A DNA stretch of 64,000 nt, taken from NCBI RefSeq assembly GCF_014117215.1, contig NZ_JACGXS010000001.1:248001-312000 (forward strand), written 5' to 3'. This stretch comes from Stenotrophomonas tumulicola. Its GTDB lineage: Bacteria; Pseudomonadota; Gammaproteobacteria; Xanthomonadales; Xanthomonadaceae. A program made the translations under genes and the position numbers. This document shows, in pieces, positions 48,360 through 59,018 of the stretch (position 1 is its first letter; every line of letters begins with the position of its first letter). The notes beneath the pieces are model-generated. The model did no database searches and was not told where the DNA came from. It saw nothing but the letters and a program-made list of their open reading frames with translations.

Positions 48360-49031
48360 ATGCGCATCCTGCTGGTCGAAGACGATCCTGACCTGTCCCG
48401 TGCCCTGCAATCCGGGCTGGAGCGCCAGGGCGTGGTCGCCGACGTGGTGGACAACCTGGCGGCGGCCGCCGAGGCATTGCGCGAACCGGTACATCAGCTG
48501 TTGCTGCTCGACCGCCAACTGCCCGACGGCGATGGCATGGCGTTCGTTGCCACCGCCCGTGCATTGCGGCCGAACCTGGCGGTGATCATGCTGACTGCAA
48601 AGGGCGAGCTCAGCGACAAAGTGGAAGGCCTGGACGTGGGGGCGGACGACTACCTGGTCAAGCCGGTGGCGATCGAGGAGCTGATGGCGCGCATCCGCGC
48701 AGTGGCGCGCCGCCCCACCGAGATGCTGGCACCGGTACTGAAACTGGGCAGGCTGCAGTTCGACTTCGAATCGCTGCAGGCCAGCGTGGACGGCCAGCAG
48801 TTGGCGTTGCCACGGCGGCAGGTGCTGGTACTGCAGGCGCTGGCACTGCGCCAGGGCCGTACGGTTACCCGCAGTGCGCTGGAAGAGGCGGTGTACGGCT
48901 TCGACGACGAAATCCAGTCCAATGCGCTGGATGCGCATATTTCCAAGCTGCGCAAAGCGCTGCAGCAGGCCGGTGCAGGCGTGGAAATCCATGTCATCCG
49001 TGGCGTTGGCTACCTGTTGGGCGAGGCATGA
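48360..49031 (+). CDS. OmpR-family response regulator
   Basis: This 223-residue regulator has a receiver domain (about 1-115, phosphoacceptor Asp51 in LLLLDRQLPDGDG, acidic pocket EDD at 7-9, Lys in LVKPVA) and a C-terminal winged-helix DNA-binding domain (about 130-220, with VTRSALEEAVYGFDDEIQSNALDAHISKLRKAL). It is phosphorylated by the adjacent kinase and overlaps it by 4 bases. Target genes are unknown. Confidence 0.93.
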   Translation: MRILLVEDDPDLSRALQSGLERQGVVADVVDNLAAAAEALREPVHQLLLLDRQLPDGDGMAFVATARALRPNLAVIMLTAKGELSDKVEGLDVGADDYLVKPVAIEELMARIRAVARRPTEMLAPVLKLGRLQFDFESLQASVDGQQLALPRRQVLVLQALALRQGRTVTRSALEEAVYGFDDEIQSNALDAHISKLRKALQQAGAGVEIHVIRGVGYLLGEA

Positions 49032-50380
49032 GCATGAATACCGACATCCGCTCGATTTCCCTGGGTTTGGCGTGGCGCGTCTGCCTGGCCCAGGTGTTCA
49101 CCGTACTGATCGCGGTGATGGCATTGATCCTGACCTGGGGTGACCAGGAGTCCGTGGCGATGGACATGTTCGCCGCCGATAACGTGGCCGCCGCACTGCA
49201 CGGCGATGGCGGTACGATCACCCTGGACGGCGACCGCTGGCAGACGTTGAACGCGCGTGCCGGCGGCAACCTGTGGTTCGTGGCCGTGGATGAGCGCGGC
49301 AATCGGCTGTCACAGGGCAGCATCCCGGAGGTGCATCGTGAGCTGCTCTCGCGGCTGGAACGCGTGGGCTACAGCGAACTGAGTTCGTTGACGCCACCCT
49401 ACCTGGATGCCGCGCGCATCGTGATCAGCAACAAGGACGGCCGGCGGCTGACCGTGATGGTGGGGGGGCAGCCGAAGACCGGCCTGTGGGAGGGCGCGTT
49501 GATGGTGCTGCGGCTGATCGGGCCGTGGTTCTTCCTGCCGCTGATCGTGGTGACGCTGCTGGTGATGCCGACGGTGATCCATCGTGCGATGCGCGGCGTG
49601 CGCCGGCTTGCCCAGCAGGCCCGGCAGCTGGATATCGGCAAGCCGGGCGCGCGCCTGGACACGGACCTGGTCAGCAGCGAGATCGCGCCGCTGGTAGCGG
49701 CCTTCAACGATGCCATCGGCAAGGTGCAGCAAGGCTATGCAGCGCGCGACAAGTTCCTGGCCGATGCCGCGCATGAGCTGCGCGTGCCGATCGCGGTGGT
49801 GCAGGCACGTTTGTCGCAGCTGCCTCAGGGAAGCCTGAAGGCGCAACTGCTCAATGATGTTGCCCGACTGGGCAACGTGGCCGAACACCTGCTGGACCTG
49901 CAGCGACTGGATCGCAGCGTGGATACACTGCAGCCGCTGGACCTGGCGGCGCTGGCGCGCACCGCGGCGGCCGAACTGGCACCGTTGGTGATCGGAGCCG
50001 GTTACCAGTTTGAAGTGGATGCACCGGAGCGGCCGGTATGGATCGTCGGTGACGGCATCGCGCTGGGCAGGGTGATGGCCAACCTGGTGCACAACGCCAT
50101 CGTGCATGGTGGCGGCCGCGGCACCATCACCGTGACCCTGGATACCGACGGCACGCTGGAGGTGGCCGATGAGGGCGAGGGCGTGCCGGCCGATGACCGT
50201 GAAGCGATCTTCGAACCTTTCCATCGGCTGCGGGCGGCAGGCAGTGGCAGCGGACTGGGATTGCACCTGGTCAAGGAAATCGTCCAGCACCATGGTGGCA
50301 CGGTCAGCGTCGGTGAAGCACGGGGTGGGGGCGCCAGTTTCCGCATTGCCTTTCATCGCCCGGCGCAACGTCCAGGCTGA
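49028..50380 (+). CDS. sensor histidine kinase
   Basis: This 450-residue inner-membrane kinase has TM1 about 18-36, a periplasmic sensor of about 115 residues, and TM2 about 163-182. A HAMP linker and a DHp with His249 in DAAHELRVP follow. The HATPase domain has an N-box (VMANLVHNAIVHGG), a G1 (VADEGEGVP) and a G2 (GSGSGLGLHLVKEIV). The H-box has RVP where most have RTP. The signal is unknown. It is coupled to the response regulator. Confidence 0.93.
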   Translation: MSMNTDIRSISLGLAWRVCLAQVFTVLIAVMALILTWGDQESVAMDMFAADNVAAALHGDGGTITLDGDRWQTLNARAGGNLWFVAVDERGNRLSQGSIPEVHRELLSRLERVGYSELSSLTPPYLDAARIVISNKDGRRLTVMVGGQPKTGLWEGALMVLRLIGPWFFLPLIVVTLLVMPTVIHRAMRGVRRLAQQARQLDIGKPGARLDTDLVSSEIAPLVAAFNDAIGKVQQGYAARDKFLADAAHELRVPIAVVQARLSQLPQGSLKAQLLNDVARLGNVAEHLLDLQRLDRSVDTLQPLDLAALARTAAAELAPLVIGAGYQFEVDAPERPVWIVGDGIALGRVMANLVHNAIVHGGGRGTITVTLDTDGTLEVADEGEGVPADDREAIFEPFHRLRAAGSGSGLGLHLVKEIVQHHGGTVSVGEARGGGASFRIAFHRPAQRPG

Positions 50381-50445
50381 AATCTGACCGGACAGCCTGC
50401 TGCACGCTGATGGGCGCGTGCTGACGGCCACGCGATGCTTCCCGC

Positions 50446-52896
50446 ATGGGGAGCCAGGCTCGCGACGATCCGGCAACGGTGCCGTGCCTGCTGGGCAAGG
50501 CCAGTGCTGCTGCGCTGGTGGCTGGCGCCACGGTCTGTTGCCTGTTGCCGCAGTTGCCGCCTGCGTGGGGGGCCTGGTCGGGACTCGCCGCAGGGGGCGC
50601 GTTGTGGTTGCGGCGTTGGCGTGGCCGTTGGTTGGGGCCGTTGCTGGTGGGCGCCAGCTGGGCGGCATTGCATGGGCATTGGGCGCTGGATGCCCAGTTG
50701 CCACCGCACGCTGCGCCGCTGGATCGCACCGTCAGTGGGCGCGTCATCGACCTGCCGGACCATCAACCGCATGCCAGCCGCTTCCTGCTGCGCATCGATG
50801 GCAGCGATGCAACGCCTCCCGGGTTGCGTGGACGACGCGTGCAGGTCTACTGGAGCGCGCCGTTCGCACGGCCAGGCGGATCATCACCGGAGGCGGATGT
50901 GGACGGTTCGGTGACGCGTTTGAGCGTTGCCGCTGGTGCGCGCTGGCAATTGCCGCTGCGCCTGCGTGCACCACGCAGCCGCATCAATCCAGGTGGTTTC
51001 GACGGAGAGCGGCATGCGTTGGCGCTGGGCATCATCGGAAGTGCCCAGGTGCGCGGTGGCGCCCAGGCCAGGGAGCTTGCCGCCGGACATGGACTGCCCG
51101 CCTGGCGCGAGGCGATGGCCTCGCGCGTGGACATGCGCGTCGGCGCCGATACGGCGCGCTTCGTACGGGCGTTGGCGCTTGGCGATACCCGTGGCCTGCA
51201 GGACAGCGACTGGGAGCAGCTACGCGCGCTGGGACTTACCCATCTGATCGCCATTTCAGGTTTCCACGTCGGACTGGTCGCCGGTGGTTTCGCGTTGCTC
51301 GTCGGCGGGGCGTGGCGTTGCGCCAGCGTGTTGCCACGTTTGTTGCCACGGCCGACGGCGGCCGCGATGGCCGCTGCCGCCGGCGCGATGGCCTATGCGC
51401 TGGTGGCCGGTCTGGCGCTGCCTACCGTGCGTACGGCGCTGATGATCGTGGTGGTGGCGCTGGCTCGTGCTACCCGGCGTCGGCTGCCCTGGGCGCAATC
51501 GTTGGCATTGGCCGCCTTCGCCACGCTGCTGGTGACGCCGTTGTCGGTGCTGGCGGCCGGCTTCTGGCTTAGTTTCGGCGGCGTGCTGTGGCTGCTGTGG
51601 TGCCTGCCGGGTGGTGGGCGGCCGGAAACCGGGCTGCGTGGGCTGCTCAAGCCGTTCTTCGCGGCGCAGGGCGTGGCCAGCCTGGCGCTGTTGCCGCTGG
51701 GCATCAGCCTGTTCGGCCAGGCATCGCGGATCGGCCCGCTGGTCAACCTGGTGGCGGTGCCGTGGTGGAGCCTGGTGGTGGTGCCGCTGGCACTGCTGGG
51801 CACGGCGCTGGAGGCGATCCACCCTGGCCTGGGGGGCTGGGCGTGGCGGTTGGCAGGGTGGACCTTCGACCTGAGCTGGCACTGGCTGCAGCCAGCGGCA
51901 GGGTGGGCTGGCGCGGTGTGGTGGGTGCCCGCCGCGCCGCGCTGGACGCTGCCGATGGCATTGGCCGGGGTGTTCTGGTGGCTGCTGCCGCGTGGGCGGG
52001 GCGGGCTGTTGGCCGCACCGCTGCTGTGTCTGCCGCTGCTGTGGCCCGCGCGCCAGTTGCCGGTACCCGGTGCAGTGGAATTGCTGGTGCTGGACGTCGG
52101 CCAAGGCACCGCCGTGCTGGTGCGGACCACCACGCACAGCCTGCTGTATGACCTTGGGCCACCGGGCGTGGGCGCGGGCACGGATGCCGGGGAACGGGTG
52201 GTGGTGCCGGCGCTGCGCGCGCTGGCGACGGGGCCGCCGGACAGGGTGCTGCTGAGCCATGGCGATGCGGATCACGCCGGCGGCCTGCCCGGGCTGCGGC
52301 GCTGGCTGCCGGCGGTGCCGGTGATGGCACCGGTGGGATCCGGCGTGGCCGGTGCCGCGCCCTGCCATCGTGGACAGCAATGGCAGTGGGACGGGGTGGA
52401 ATTCCGCGTGCTGTACCCGCCGCTCGGGCATCGCGAGCGCGGTAATGAAAGCAGCTGCGTGCTGCGGATCGGCACCGCGCATGGGGCGCTGCTGCTGGCA
52501 GGGGACATCGGCAGGCGCAGTGAAGCCTGGCTGCTGCAGGCCGGCCGCCAGGACCTGGCCGCGGCGGCGGTGCTGGTGCCACACCACGGCAGCGCGGGCT
52601 CTTCCAGCGCCGCATGGGTGCTGGCGGTGGCCCCCCGGCTGGCGCTGGTGTCGGCTGGGCACCGCAATCGCTTCGGCCATCCACGTGCCGAGGTCGTGCA
52701 GCGCTGGCACGATGCCGGCGCCGAAGTGCTGGGCACGGCGGGCTCTGGGGCCCTGCGGGTGTGGCTGGACGGGCAGGGCCTGCACGTGCGCGAACAACGG
52801 GTGCATGAAAGCCGTTGGTGGGATGCCGTGGGGCGGGAGCGGGCGGCTGCTATCCTATCGGTGGACAAACAGGCGGCCGATGGGCCGGAGGGTTGA
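50446..52896 (+). CDS. comEC: ComEC/Rec2-family DNA uptake channel
   Basis: This 816-residue polytopic inner-membrane protein is predicted to carry single-stranded DNA into the cytoplasm during transformation. The N-terminal domain is DUF4131-like. The central competence domain (about 225-500) has LTHLIAISGFHVGLVA and many membrane helices. The C-terminal metallo-beta-lactamase domain (about 545-785) has LSHGDADHAGG and VPHHGS. ATG 50446 lacks a strong Shine-Dalgarno. It is first in a run ending with pgsA. Confidence 0.93.
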   Translation: MGSQARDDPATVPCLLGKASAAALVAGATVCCLLPQLPPAWGAWSGLAAGGALWLRRWRGRWLGPLLVGASWAALHGHWALDAQLPPHAAPLDRTVSGRVIDLPDHQPHASRFLLRIDGSDATPPGLRGRRVQVYWSAPFARPGGSSPEADVDGSVTRLSVAAGARWQLPLRLRAPRSRINPGGFDGERHALALGIIGSAQVRGGAQARELAAGHGLPAWREAMASRVDMRVGADTARFVRALALGDTRGLQDSDWEQLRALGLTHLIAISGFHVGLVAGGFALLVGGAWRCASVLPRLLPRPTAAAMAAAAGAMAYALVAGLALPTVRTALMIVVVALARATRRRLPWAQSLALAAFATLLVTPLSVLAAGFWLSFGGVLWLLWCLPGGGRPETGLRGLLKPFFAAQGVASLALLPLGISLFGQASRIGPLVNLVAVPWWSLVVVPLALLGTALEAIHPGLGGWAWRLAGWTFDLSWHWLQPAAGWAGAVWWVPAAPRWTLPMALAGVFWWLLPRGRGGLLAAPLLCLPLLWPARQLPVPGAVELLVLDVGQGTAVLVRTTTHSLLYDLGPPGVGAGTDAGERVVVPALRALATGPPDRVLLSHGDADHAGGLPGLRRWLPAVPVMAPVGSGVAGAAPCHRGQQWQWDGVEFRVLYPPLGHRERGNESSCVLRIGTAHGALLLAGDIGRRSEAWLLQAGRQDLAAAAVLVPHHGSAGSSSAAWVLAVAPRLALVSAGHRNRFGHPRAEVVQRWHDAGAEVLGTAGSGALRVWLDGQGLHVREQRVHESRWWDAVGRERAAAILSVDKQAADGPEG

Positions 52897-52899
52897 AAC

Positions 52900-53577
52900 G
52901 TGTGGGAACTGGTCAAGGCCGGTGGCTGGCCGATGGTGCCGCTGCTGTTGTTGGGTGTGCTGGCTTTGGCGATCGTCCTGGAGCGTTTCTGGTCCCTGCG
53001 GCGTAACGAGGTCCTGCCGCCAGCGCTGGGCCAGGAGGTGCGCAGCTGGGCCGCGCGCGGCAAGCTCGATCCTGCCCACCTGCAGGCGCTGCGCGCGAAC
53101 TCGCCGCTGGGCGCGCTGCTGGCGGCGGCGCTGGAGGCACGCAATCGACCACGCGAGCAGATCCGCGAGCGCATCGAGGATACCGGGCGCCATCTGGTGC
53201 ACCGCATGGAACGCTTCCTCAATGCGCTGGGCACCATCGCATCGGCTGGGCCGCTGCTGGGCCTGCTGGGCACGGTGGTGGGCATGATCCAGATGTTCCT
53301 GGGCATCCTCGACCATGGGGTCGGCGATGTGAACCAGCTTGCCGGTGGTATCGGCAAGGCGCTGGTATGCACCGCCACCGGCATGATCGTGGCCATTCCC
53401 GCGCTGATGTTCCATCGCTATTTCAAGGGCCGCATCAACGGTTATGTCATCGAGATGGAACAGGAAGCGTCGGCCCTGCTGGATGCGCTGGATGGGCGCT
53501 CCGGGGTAATGGCCGGCGCCGCACGTCCGCATGCGCCTGGTGCCACCGCCGCCCGTCCGGCTGCGGCCAAGGCCTGA
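52900..53577 (+). CDS. exbB: MotA/TolQ/ExbB proton-channel protein
   Basis: This 225-residue inner-membrane protein has three membrane helices (about 10-30, 105-128, 148-170) and the family core GPLLGLLGTVVGMIQMF and CTATGMIVAIPALMFHRYF. A Pro/Ala-rich tail follows. It couples proton flow to an outer process with ExbD. GTG start 52900 follows GGAGGG. It lies 4 bases after comEC and 3 before exbD. Confidence 0.92.
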   Translation: MWELVKAGGWPMVPLLLLGVLALAIVLERFWSLRRNEVLPPALGQEVRSWAARGKLDPAHLQALRANSPLGALLAAALEARNRPREQIRERIEDTGRHLVHRMERFLNALGTIASAGPLLGLLGTVVGMIQMFLGILDHGVGDVNQLAGGIGKALVCTATGMIVAIPALMFHRYFKGRINGYVIEMEQEASALLDALDGRSGVMAGAARPHAPGATAARPAAAKA

Positions 53578-53580
53578 CGG

Positions 53581-54003
53581 ATGCGCATCCGCAACGACCG
53601 CGCGGCCGACGAGCCGCACATCGACCTGGTGCCGCTGATCGACGTGATCCTGGTGCTGATCATTTTTTTCGTCGTCACCACCACGTTCGACGCGCGCTCT
53701 ACGTTGCAGGTGCAGCTGCCGCATGCCAGCCAGCAGGCCGACAGCGAGCCGCCGCGTGCGTTGAGCATCCTGATCAATGCCGACGGCCGCTATTTCGTCA
53801 ACGACCAGGAAGTGCTGCGCACCGACCTGGATTCCGTAAAGCAGACCATCGCTGCGCTGGCCGGTGACGACCGGCAGCAGTCGGTCCTGCTGCGTGCCGA
53901 CGCACGCACTCCCTACCAGGCCGTGGTCACCGCGCAGGATGCGCTGGGCCAGCTGGGCTTCCGCCGTATCGCCATCGCAACCGCTCCCGAGGTGCGTCAA
54001 TGA
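53581..54003 (+). CDS. exbD: ExbD/TolR-family protein
   Basis: This 140-residue protein has a single N-terminal membrane helix (about 16-36) that includes the proton-path Asp in LVPLIDVILVLIIFF, then a periplasmic domain. It is the partner of the ExbB-like protein and overlaps msbA by 4 bases. Confidence 0.92.
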   Translation: MRIRNDRAADEPHIDLVPLIDVILVLIIFFVVTTTFDARSTLQVQLPHASQQADSEPPRALSILINADGRYFVNDQEVLRTDLDSVKQTIAALAGDDRQQSVLLRADARTPYQAVVTAQDALGQLGFRRIAIATAPEVRQ

Positions 54004-55748
54004 GTTCCAGCCACGCGCCCGTCTGGCCGATCTACAAACGTCTGCTGGGTTACACCCGGTCCTATTGGGTGTTCATGGTGGCCGCGGTGATCGCCATGGC
54101 CGTGGAGGCCCTGGCCGGCTATTACTTCACCAGGTTGATGGAGCCGCTGGTCAATCGCGGGTTCGTCAATCCTGAGCCGCGCATGGCGGTGATCCTGCCG
54201 CTGACCATCCTGGGCCTGTTCATGATGCGCAGCCTGGCTACGCTGACCAGCGACTACACCCTGGCCCGCACCGGCCGCAGCGTGGTGCGCGACCTGCGTG
54301 AGCAGGTGCTGGAAAAGTACCTGCACCTGCCGTCGTCGCATTTCGACAGCGAGGCCACGCCGGTGATGGTCAGCCGGCTGAACTTCGACACCGAGCAGGT
54401 CACCCAGGCCAGCGCCGATGCGTTGAAGACGCTGGTCGCCGATACCCTGACCATCATCGCGATGCTGGTGGTGATGCTGCAGATGAGCGTGAAGGTCACA
54501 CTCGCCATGCTGGTGGTGGTGCCGCTGATCGGCCTGATCGTCTCCTACGTGGGCAAACGCTACCGGCGGATCAGCCGTGGCATCCAGGACGGCATGGGCA
54601 GCATGGCGGCCACCGCCGAACAGTCGCTTTCTGCACAGCAGGAAGTAAAGGTCCACGGCACCCAGCAGCATGAGATGACCCGCTACGCACGGCTGGCCAA
54701 CCGCATGCTGGGCTTGAACATGAAGGTGGAGACCACCCGCGCGCTGGCCTCCAGCACGGTGCAGTTCCTGGCTGCGCTGGCACTGGCGGTGATCGTCTGG
54801 GTGGCCACCCGCGAAGCACTGGTCGGCAAGCTCAACGCGGGCCAGTTCATGGGCTTGATGACCTCGATGATGGCGATCATTCCGTCGCTGCGCCGGCTCA
54901 CCAGCGTGCAGACCTCGATCTCGCGCGGTGTCGCCGCGGCCGAACGCCTGTTCTCCATCCTCGACATGCCGGTGGAGCGTGATCATGGCACCCGGCGCGT
55001 CGAGCGGGTGCGCGGTGAACTGGCCTTCGAACACGTGATGCTGCGTTATCGCGAAGACACGGGAACTGCGCTGGATGACATCAGTTTCGTGGCGCGCCCG
55101 GGCACGGTGACTGCCGTGGTGGGGCGTTCCGGCAGCGGCAAGACCAGCCTGATCCGGCTGGTGCCGCGCTTCTACGAACCCAGTGGCGGCCGCATCACGC
55201 TCGATGGCGTGGCGCTGGACGACTACCCGCTGGCCGACCTGCGCCGGCAGGTGGCGATGGTGGGGCAGAAAGTAATGCTGTTCGACGACTCCATCGGCGC
55301 CAATATCGCCTATGGCATGGATGCCAGCGAAGCGCAGATCCGTGCCGCTGCCGAAGCGGCCAATGCCTGGGAATTCATAGAACGCCTGCCGCAGCAACTG
55401 GACACGCCGGTGGGCGAGAATGGTGCGCTGCTGTCCGGTGGCCAGCGCCAGCGCCTGGCGATCGCCCGGGCGATCCTGCGCGACGCGCCGATCCTGATCC
55501 TGGACGAAGCCACCGCAGCGCTGGACAACGAATCCGAACGGCTGGTGCAGGACGCGCTGCAGCGGCTGATGCCCGAGCGCACCACGCTGGTGATCGCGCA
55601 TCGCCTGTCCACCATCGAACATGCCGACCAGGTGCTGGTGATGGACCAGGGCCGTATCGTCGAACGTGGTACGCATGCCGAGCTGCTGGCAATGGGCGGC
55701 CTGTACGGGCACCTGTACAACATGCAGTTCCGCGAAAGGCAGGCCTGA
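54000..55748 (+). CDS. msbA: lipid A export ABC transporter MsbA
   Basis: This 582-residue half-transporter has six membrane helices in the N-terminal half. The ATPase domain follows, with Walker [10 protein letters not shown] (about 375), signature [16 protein letters not shown] and Walker [12 protein letters not shown]. It flips lipid A-core across the inner membrane. The identity rests on the match and on lpxK/kdsB being next to it. It ends overlapping lpxK by one base. Confidence 0.95.
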   Translation: MSSSHAPVWPIYKRLLGYTRSYWVFMVAAVIAMAVEALAGYYFTRLMEPLVNRGFVNPEPRMAVILPLTILGLFMMRSLATLTSDYTLARTGRSVVRDLREQVLEKYLHLPSSHFDSEATPVMVSRLNFDTEQVTQASADALKTLVADTLTIIAMLVVMLQMSVKVTLAMLVVVPLIGLIVSYVGKRYRRISRGIQDGMGSMAATAEQSLSAQQEVKVHGTQQHEMTRYARLANRMLGLNMKVETTRALASSTVQFLAALALAVIVWVATREALVGKLNAGQFMGLMTSMMAIIPSLRRLTSVQTSISRGVAAAERLFSILDMPVERDHGTRRVERVRGELAFEHVMLRYREDTGTALDDISFVARPGTVTAVVGRSGSGKTSLIRLVPRFYEPSGGRITLDGVALDDYPLADLRRQVAMVGQKVMLFDDSIGANIAYGMDASEAQIRAAAEAANAWEFIERLPQQLDTPVGENGALLSGGQRQRLAIARAILRDAPILILDEATAALDNESERLVQDALQRLMPERTTLVIAHRLSTIEHADQVLVMDQGRIVERGTHAELLAMGGLYGHLYNMQFRERQA

Positions 55749-56767
55749 TGTCCGGCAAGGGTACGCAGACACCGGCTTACTGGTACGACGGCTCGACACC
55801 GCCCTTGGGGATGCGCCTGCTCAGCCCGCTGTACGGTGCGGTCAGTGGCCTGCGCCGGCGACTGTATCGACGTGGCTGGCTGAAGAAGCGCAGCCTGCCG
55901 GTGCCGGTCATCGTGGTCGGCAACATCACCGCAGGTGGCACCGGCAAGACGCCGCTGACCATCGCGCTGGTGCAGCGGCTGCGGGCAGCAGGCTGGAAGC
56001 CCGGCGTGGCCAGCCGCGGCTACGGCCGCGAACAGGCCGAGAGTGCGCGCTGGGTGCAGGCCGACACGCCGACCGCACTGGGCGGCGACGAGCCTGTACT
56101 GATCGCCTGGAAGACCGGCGTGCCGGTGCGCGTGGACCGCGACCGCGTGGCAGCCGGCAAGGCGCTGGTCGAAGCAGGCTGCGACGTGATCGTCTGCGAC
56201 GACGGCCTGCAGCATTATCGGCTGGCGCGTGACATCGAGATCGAGGTGGTCGACGCGCAGCGTCGTTACGGTAATGGCCTGCTGCTGCCTGCCGGGCCAC
56301 TGCGCGAACCGGTGGCGCGCGCATCCGAATGTGATTTCAGGGTGGTCAACCTGGGGGCTTCCGGCCCCGACGGCCAGGGCGGACAATGTGGCTTCGGGCA
56401 ATGGGCGATGACCCTGCAGATCGACAGCGCCCAGCCGCTGGCCGGTGGCCGGCTGCAACCGCTGTCTGTGTTTGCCGGACAGCGCGTGCATGCCGTGGCT
56501 GGCATTGCCCATCCGGCGCGCTTCTTCGAGATGCTGAGGGCAGCGCGGATCGGCGTGGTGCCGCACGCCTTCGCCGATCATCATGCCTACCAGCCGCAGG
56601 ACCTGCATTTTGGCAGTGAGCTGCCGGTGCTGATGACCGAGAAGGACGCGGTGAAATGCCGTGCCTTTGCCAATGACTGGCACTTTGCCATACCGCTGCA
56701 GGCCGATCTGCCTGCAGCATTCTGGGTGGCCCTGACGGACCGCCTTGAGAAGCTGCGCACGGGCTGA
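55748..56767 (+). CDS. lpxK: tetraacyldisaccharide 4'-kinase
   Basis: This 339-residue inner-membrane-associated kinase phosphorylates the 4' position of the lipid A precursor. Motifs are the N-terminal membrane-anchor region [13 protein letters not shown], the P-loop [14 protein letters not shown] (about 58-71) and [10 protein letters not shown]. The start overlaps the msbA stop (TGATG). Confidence 0.96.
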   Translation: MSGKGTQTPAYWYDGSTPPLGMRLLSPLYGAVSGLRRRLYRRGWLKKRSLPVPVIVVGNITAGGTGKTPLTIALVQRLRAAGWKPGVASRGYGREQAESARWVQADTPTALGGDEPVLIAWKTGVPVRVDRDRVAAGKALVEAGCDVIVCDDGLQHYRLARDIEIEVVDAQRRYGNGLLLPAGPLREPVARASECDFRVVNLGASGPDGQGGQCGFGQWAMTLQIDSAQPLAGGRLQPLSVFAGQRVHAVAGIAHPARFFEMLRAARIGVVPHAFADHHAYQPQDLHFGSELPVLMTEKDAVKCRAFANDWHFAIPLQADLPAAFWVALTDRLEKLRTG

Positions 56768-56804
56768 CCTGCCGTGCGCGATGCCCTTTCCAGGAGAGCC
56801 CTGC

Positions 56805-57581
56805 ATGACCGGATTCGTGGTTGCCATTCCCGCCCGTTACGCGGCATCGCGCCTGCCCGGCAAGCCGCTGCGCCTGTTGGGCGGTGAGCCGCTGGTGCTG
56901 CACGTTGCACGCCGCGCGCTGCTGGCTGGTGCGCGCGAGGTCTGGGTGGCGACGGACGACAGGCGCATTGCCGATGCGCTGGATGGAATGGACGAGGTGC
57001 GGGTAGCCATGACCGACGCCGGCCATTCGTCCGGCACCGACCGGCTGGCAGAGTGCGCGCGCATTGCCGGTTGGGATGATGCGACGGTAGTGGTGAACCT
57101 GCAGGGCGACGAGCCGTTCGCCCCCGCGGCGGGAATCCGCGCCGTGGCCGAGGCACTGGTCGATGGCACGGCCCCGATGTCGACCCTGGCCACGCCGGTG
57201 GAGGACGCCGGGACCCTGTTCGACCCCAACGTGGTCAAGCTGGTGCGCAACGTGCGCAACGAGGCGATGTACTTCAGCCGCGCCCCGATCGCCTGGCACC
57301 GCGATGGTTTCGCACGCAGCCGGGAAGTGCTGCCGCAGGGCGCGCAGTGGCTGCGGCACATCGGCATCTACGGTTATCGTGCCGGCTTCCTGCAGCAGTT
57401 CGCGGCAATGCCGCCGGGCACGCTGGAACAGATGGAATCGCTGGAGCAGTTGCGGGTGCTGGAGGCGGGTTTCCCGATCAGCGTGGGGCTGTCGCCGGCA
57501 CCGTTTCCGCCCGGCATCGATACGCCGGAGGACCTTGAGCGTGCGCAGGCGCTGCTGGCCGCTGGCACGACGATTGCATGA
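56805..57581 (+). CDS. kdsB: 3-deoxy-manno-octulosonate cytidylyltransferase
   Basis: This 258-residue enzyme activates KDO as CMP-KDO for LPS. Family motifs are [28 protein letters not shown] and [11 protein letters not shown] 56805 follows the Shine-Dalgarno CAGGAGAG. The YcaR-type gene usual between lpxK and kdsB is missing here. Confidence 0.96.
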   Translation: MTGFVVAIPARYAASRLPGKPLRLLGGEPLVLHVARRALLAGAREVWVATDDRRIADALDGMDEVRVAMTDAGHSSGTDRLAECARIAGWDDATVVVNLQGDEPFAPAAGIRAVAEALVDGTAPMSTLATPVEDAGTLFDPNVVKLVRNVRNEAMYFSRAPIAWHRDGFARSREVLPQGAQWLRHIGIYGYRAGFLQQFAAMPPGTLEQMESLEQLRVLEAGFPISVGLSPAPFPPGIDTPEDLERAQALLAAGTTIA

Positions 57582-57605
57582 CGCCGACTCCGGCATAATC
57601 CGGGT

Positions 57606-59018
57606 ATGAATGCCCAACCCGTCCAGGACCTTCCCGAGTTCGCCAGCTGGCTGAATGCCAGTCCGTCCACGCTTGCCGAACTGCGGGGCCGCCCATTGGC
57701 CCTGTTGTTCGTCAACGCGGCCTCGGTCTGGTGCGCGCAACGCCTGACCGACGTGGCGAACTGGCAGTCACGCCATCCCGGCCGCCTGCAGGTGCTGGTG
57801 CTGCAGGTGCCCCGGTTCGATTTCGAACGCGATGAAACGTCCGCGCTCAAGCTTCTGCGCCGGCAGGGCCTGAGCTCGGCCGCGCTGCTGGACGGCGATT
57901 GGGATGGCTGGCGCCGGTTCGGTGTAACGGCGTGGCCAACGATGGTGTTGATCGACGCCCATGGCCGCGAGAGTGGCCGCCTGGTGGGGTTGGGGCAACC
58001 GGGTGAACTGGAGCGCAGCCTCAATGGCCTGTGTGCTTCGGTGCAGGCTGCGGATATGCCGCCGCTGCGCGAACTGCGGCCGGAACCCAGGCTGCCCTTG
58101 TGCTTCCCGACCGGGTTGGCGGTCACCCCCGAGCGGCTGTACATCGCCGATAGCGGCCATCACCGCGTACTCGAATGCAGCCACGGCGGACGCATCCTGC
58201 GCCAGTTCGGCCAGGGCACGCCCGACCTGATGGACGGCGATCCCCAGGAGGCCGCCTTCAACCGGCCCCAGGCGCTGGTGCTGGAGCGCGATGCGCTGTA
58301 CGTGGCCGATACCGGAAACCACGCACTGCGCCGTATCAACATCATCACTGGCCAGGTCGATACGTTGTGCGGCAATGGTCGCCCCGGGCAACCCAGCGAA
58401 GGCATGTTCGATGATCCGCGTGCGGTGCAGCTGAACCATCCCACCGGGCTGGCCGTGGCCGACAACGAACTGCACGTGGCGATGGCCGGCGATAACCGCA
58501 TCTGGAGCTATCACCTGGGGCAACGCCGCCTGCACTGGCGCGCCGGCAGCGGTGCCATCGAAGAACGCGACGGCAGCGGGCACCTGGCTGCCTTCGCGCA
58601 GCCCACCTCGCTGGCGGTGGTGCAGCAGGCGCTGTACATCACCGATGCACTGGGCTCGTCGGTGCGCAGCCTGCAGTTGCGCGGCGACCTGGTGCAGACG
58701 CTGGTCGGACAGGGATTGTGGAGCCAGGGGGACGAAGACGGCCCGCGTGGCCAGGCCAGCCTGCAGTTCCCGCAGGCGATCGCGCTGAGTCCAGACGCCC
58801 CGTTGCTGTGGATAGCCGATACCGGCAACGGGCGCCTGCGCATGCTGCGGCTGGGTGGCGGTGAACTGGCCACCCAGGCGCTGCCGCGGCGCCTGCATGG
58901 CCCCGCCGGGTTGGCTGCCGGTTCCGGTGCGGTGTGGATTGCCGAGACCGACGCGCATGCCGTGCTGCGTTTCGATCCTGCCAGTGGCGTATTGAGTGAA
59001 GTGCCGATCAGCGAATGA
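57606..59018 (+). CDS. NHL-repeat protein with a degenerate thioredoxin-like domain
   Basis: This 470-residue protein resembles NHLRC2-type proteins: a thioredoxin-fold domain (about 20-145) followed by several NHL beta-propeller blades (about 165-465, e.g. RLYIADSGHHRVLE, ALYVADTGNHALRR, LWIADTGNGRLRM). The redox motif is not CxxC but W-C-A-Q-R. No signal peptide is seen, so it is probably cytoplasmic. Its function is unknown. The stop overlaps the uvrC start by 4 bases. Confidence 0.82.
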   Translation: MNAQPVQDLPEFASWLNASPSTLAELRGRPLALLFVNAASVWCAQRLTDVANWQSRHPGRLQVLVLQVPRFDFERDETSALKLLRRQGLSSAALLDGDWDGWRRFGVTAWPTMVLIDAHGRESGRLVGLGQPGELERSLNGLCASVQAADMPPLRELRPEPRLPLCFPTGLAVTPERLYIADSGHHRVLECSHGGRILRQFGQGTPDLMDGDPQEAAFNRPQALVLERDALYVADTGNHALRRINIITGQVDTLCGNGRPGQPSEGMFDDPRAVQLNHPTGLAVADNELHVAMAGDNRIWSYHLGQRRLHWRAGSGAIEERDGSGHLAAFAQPTSLAVVQQALYITDALGSSVRSLQLRGDLVQTLVGQGLWSQGDEDGPRGQASLQFPQAIALSPDAPLLWIADTGNGRLRMLRLGGGELATQALPRRLHGPAGLAAGSGAVWIAETDAHAVLRFDPASGVLSEVPISE

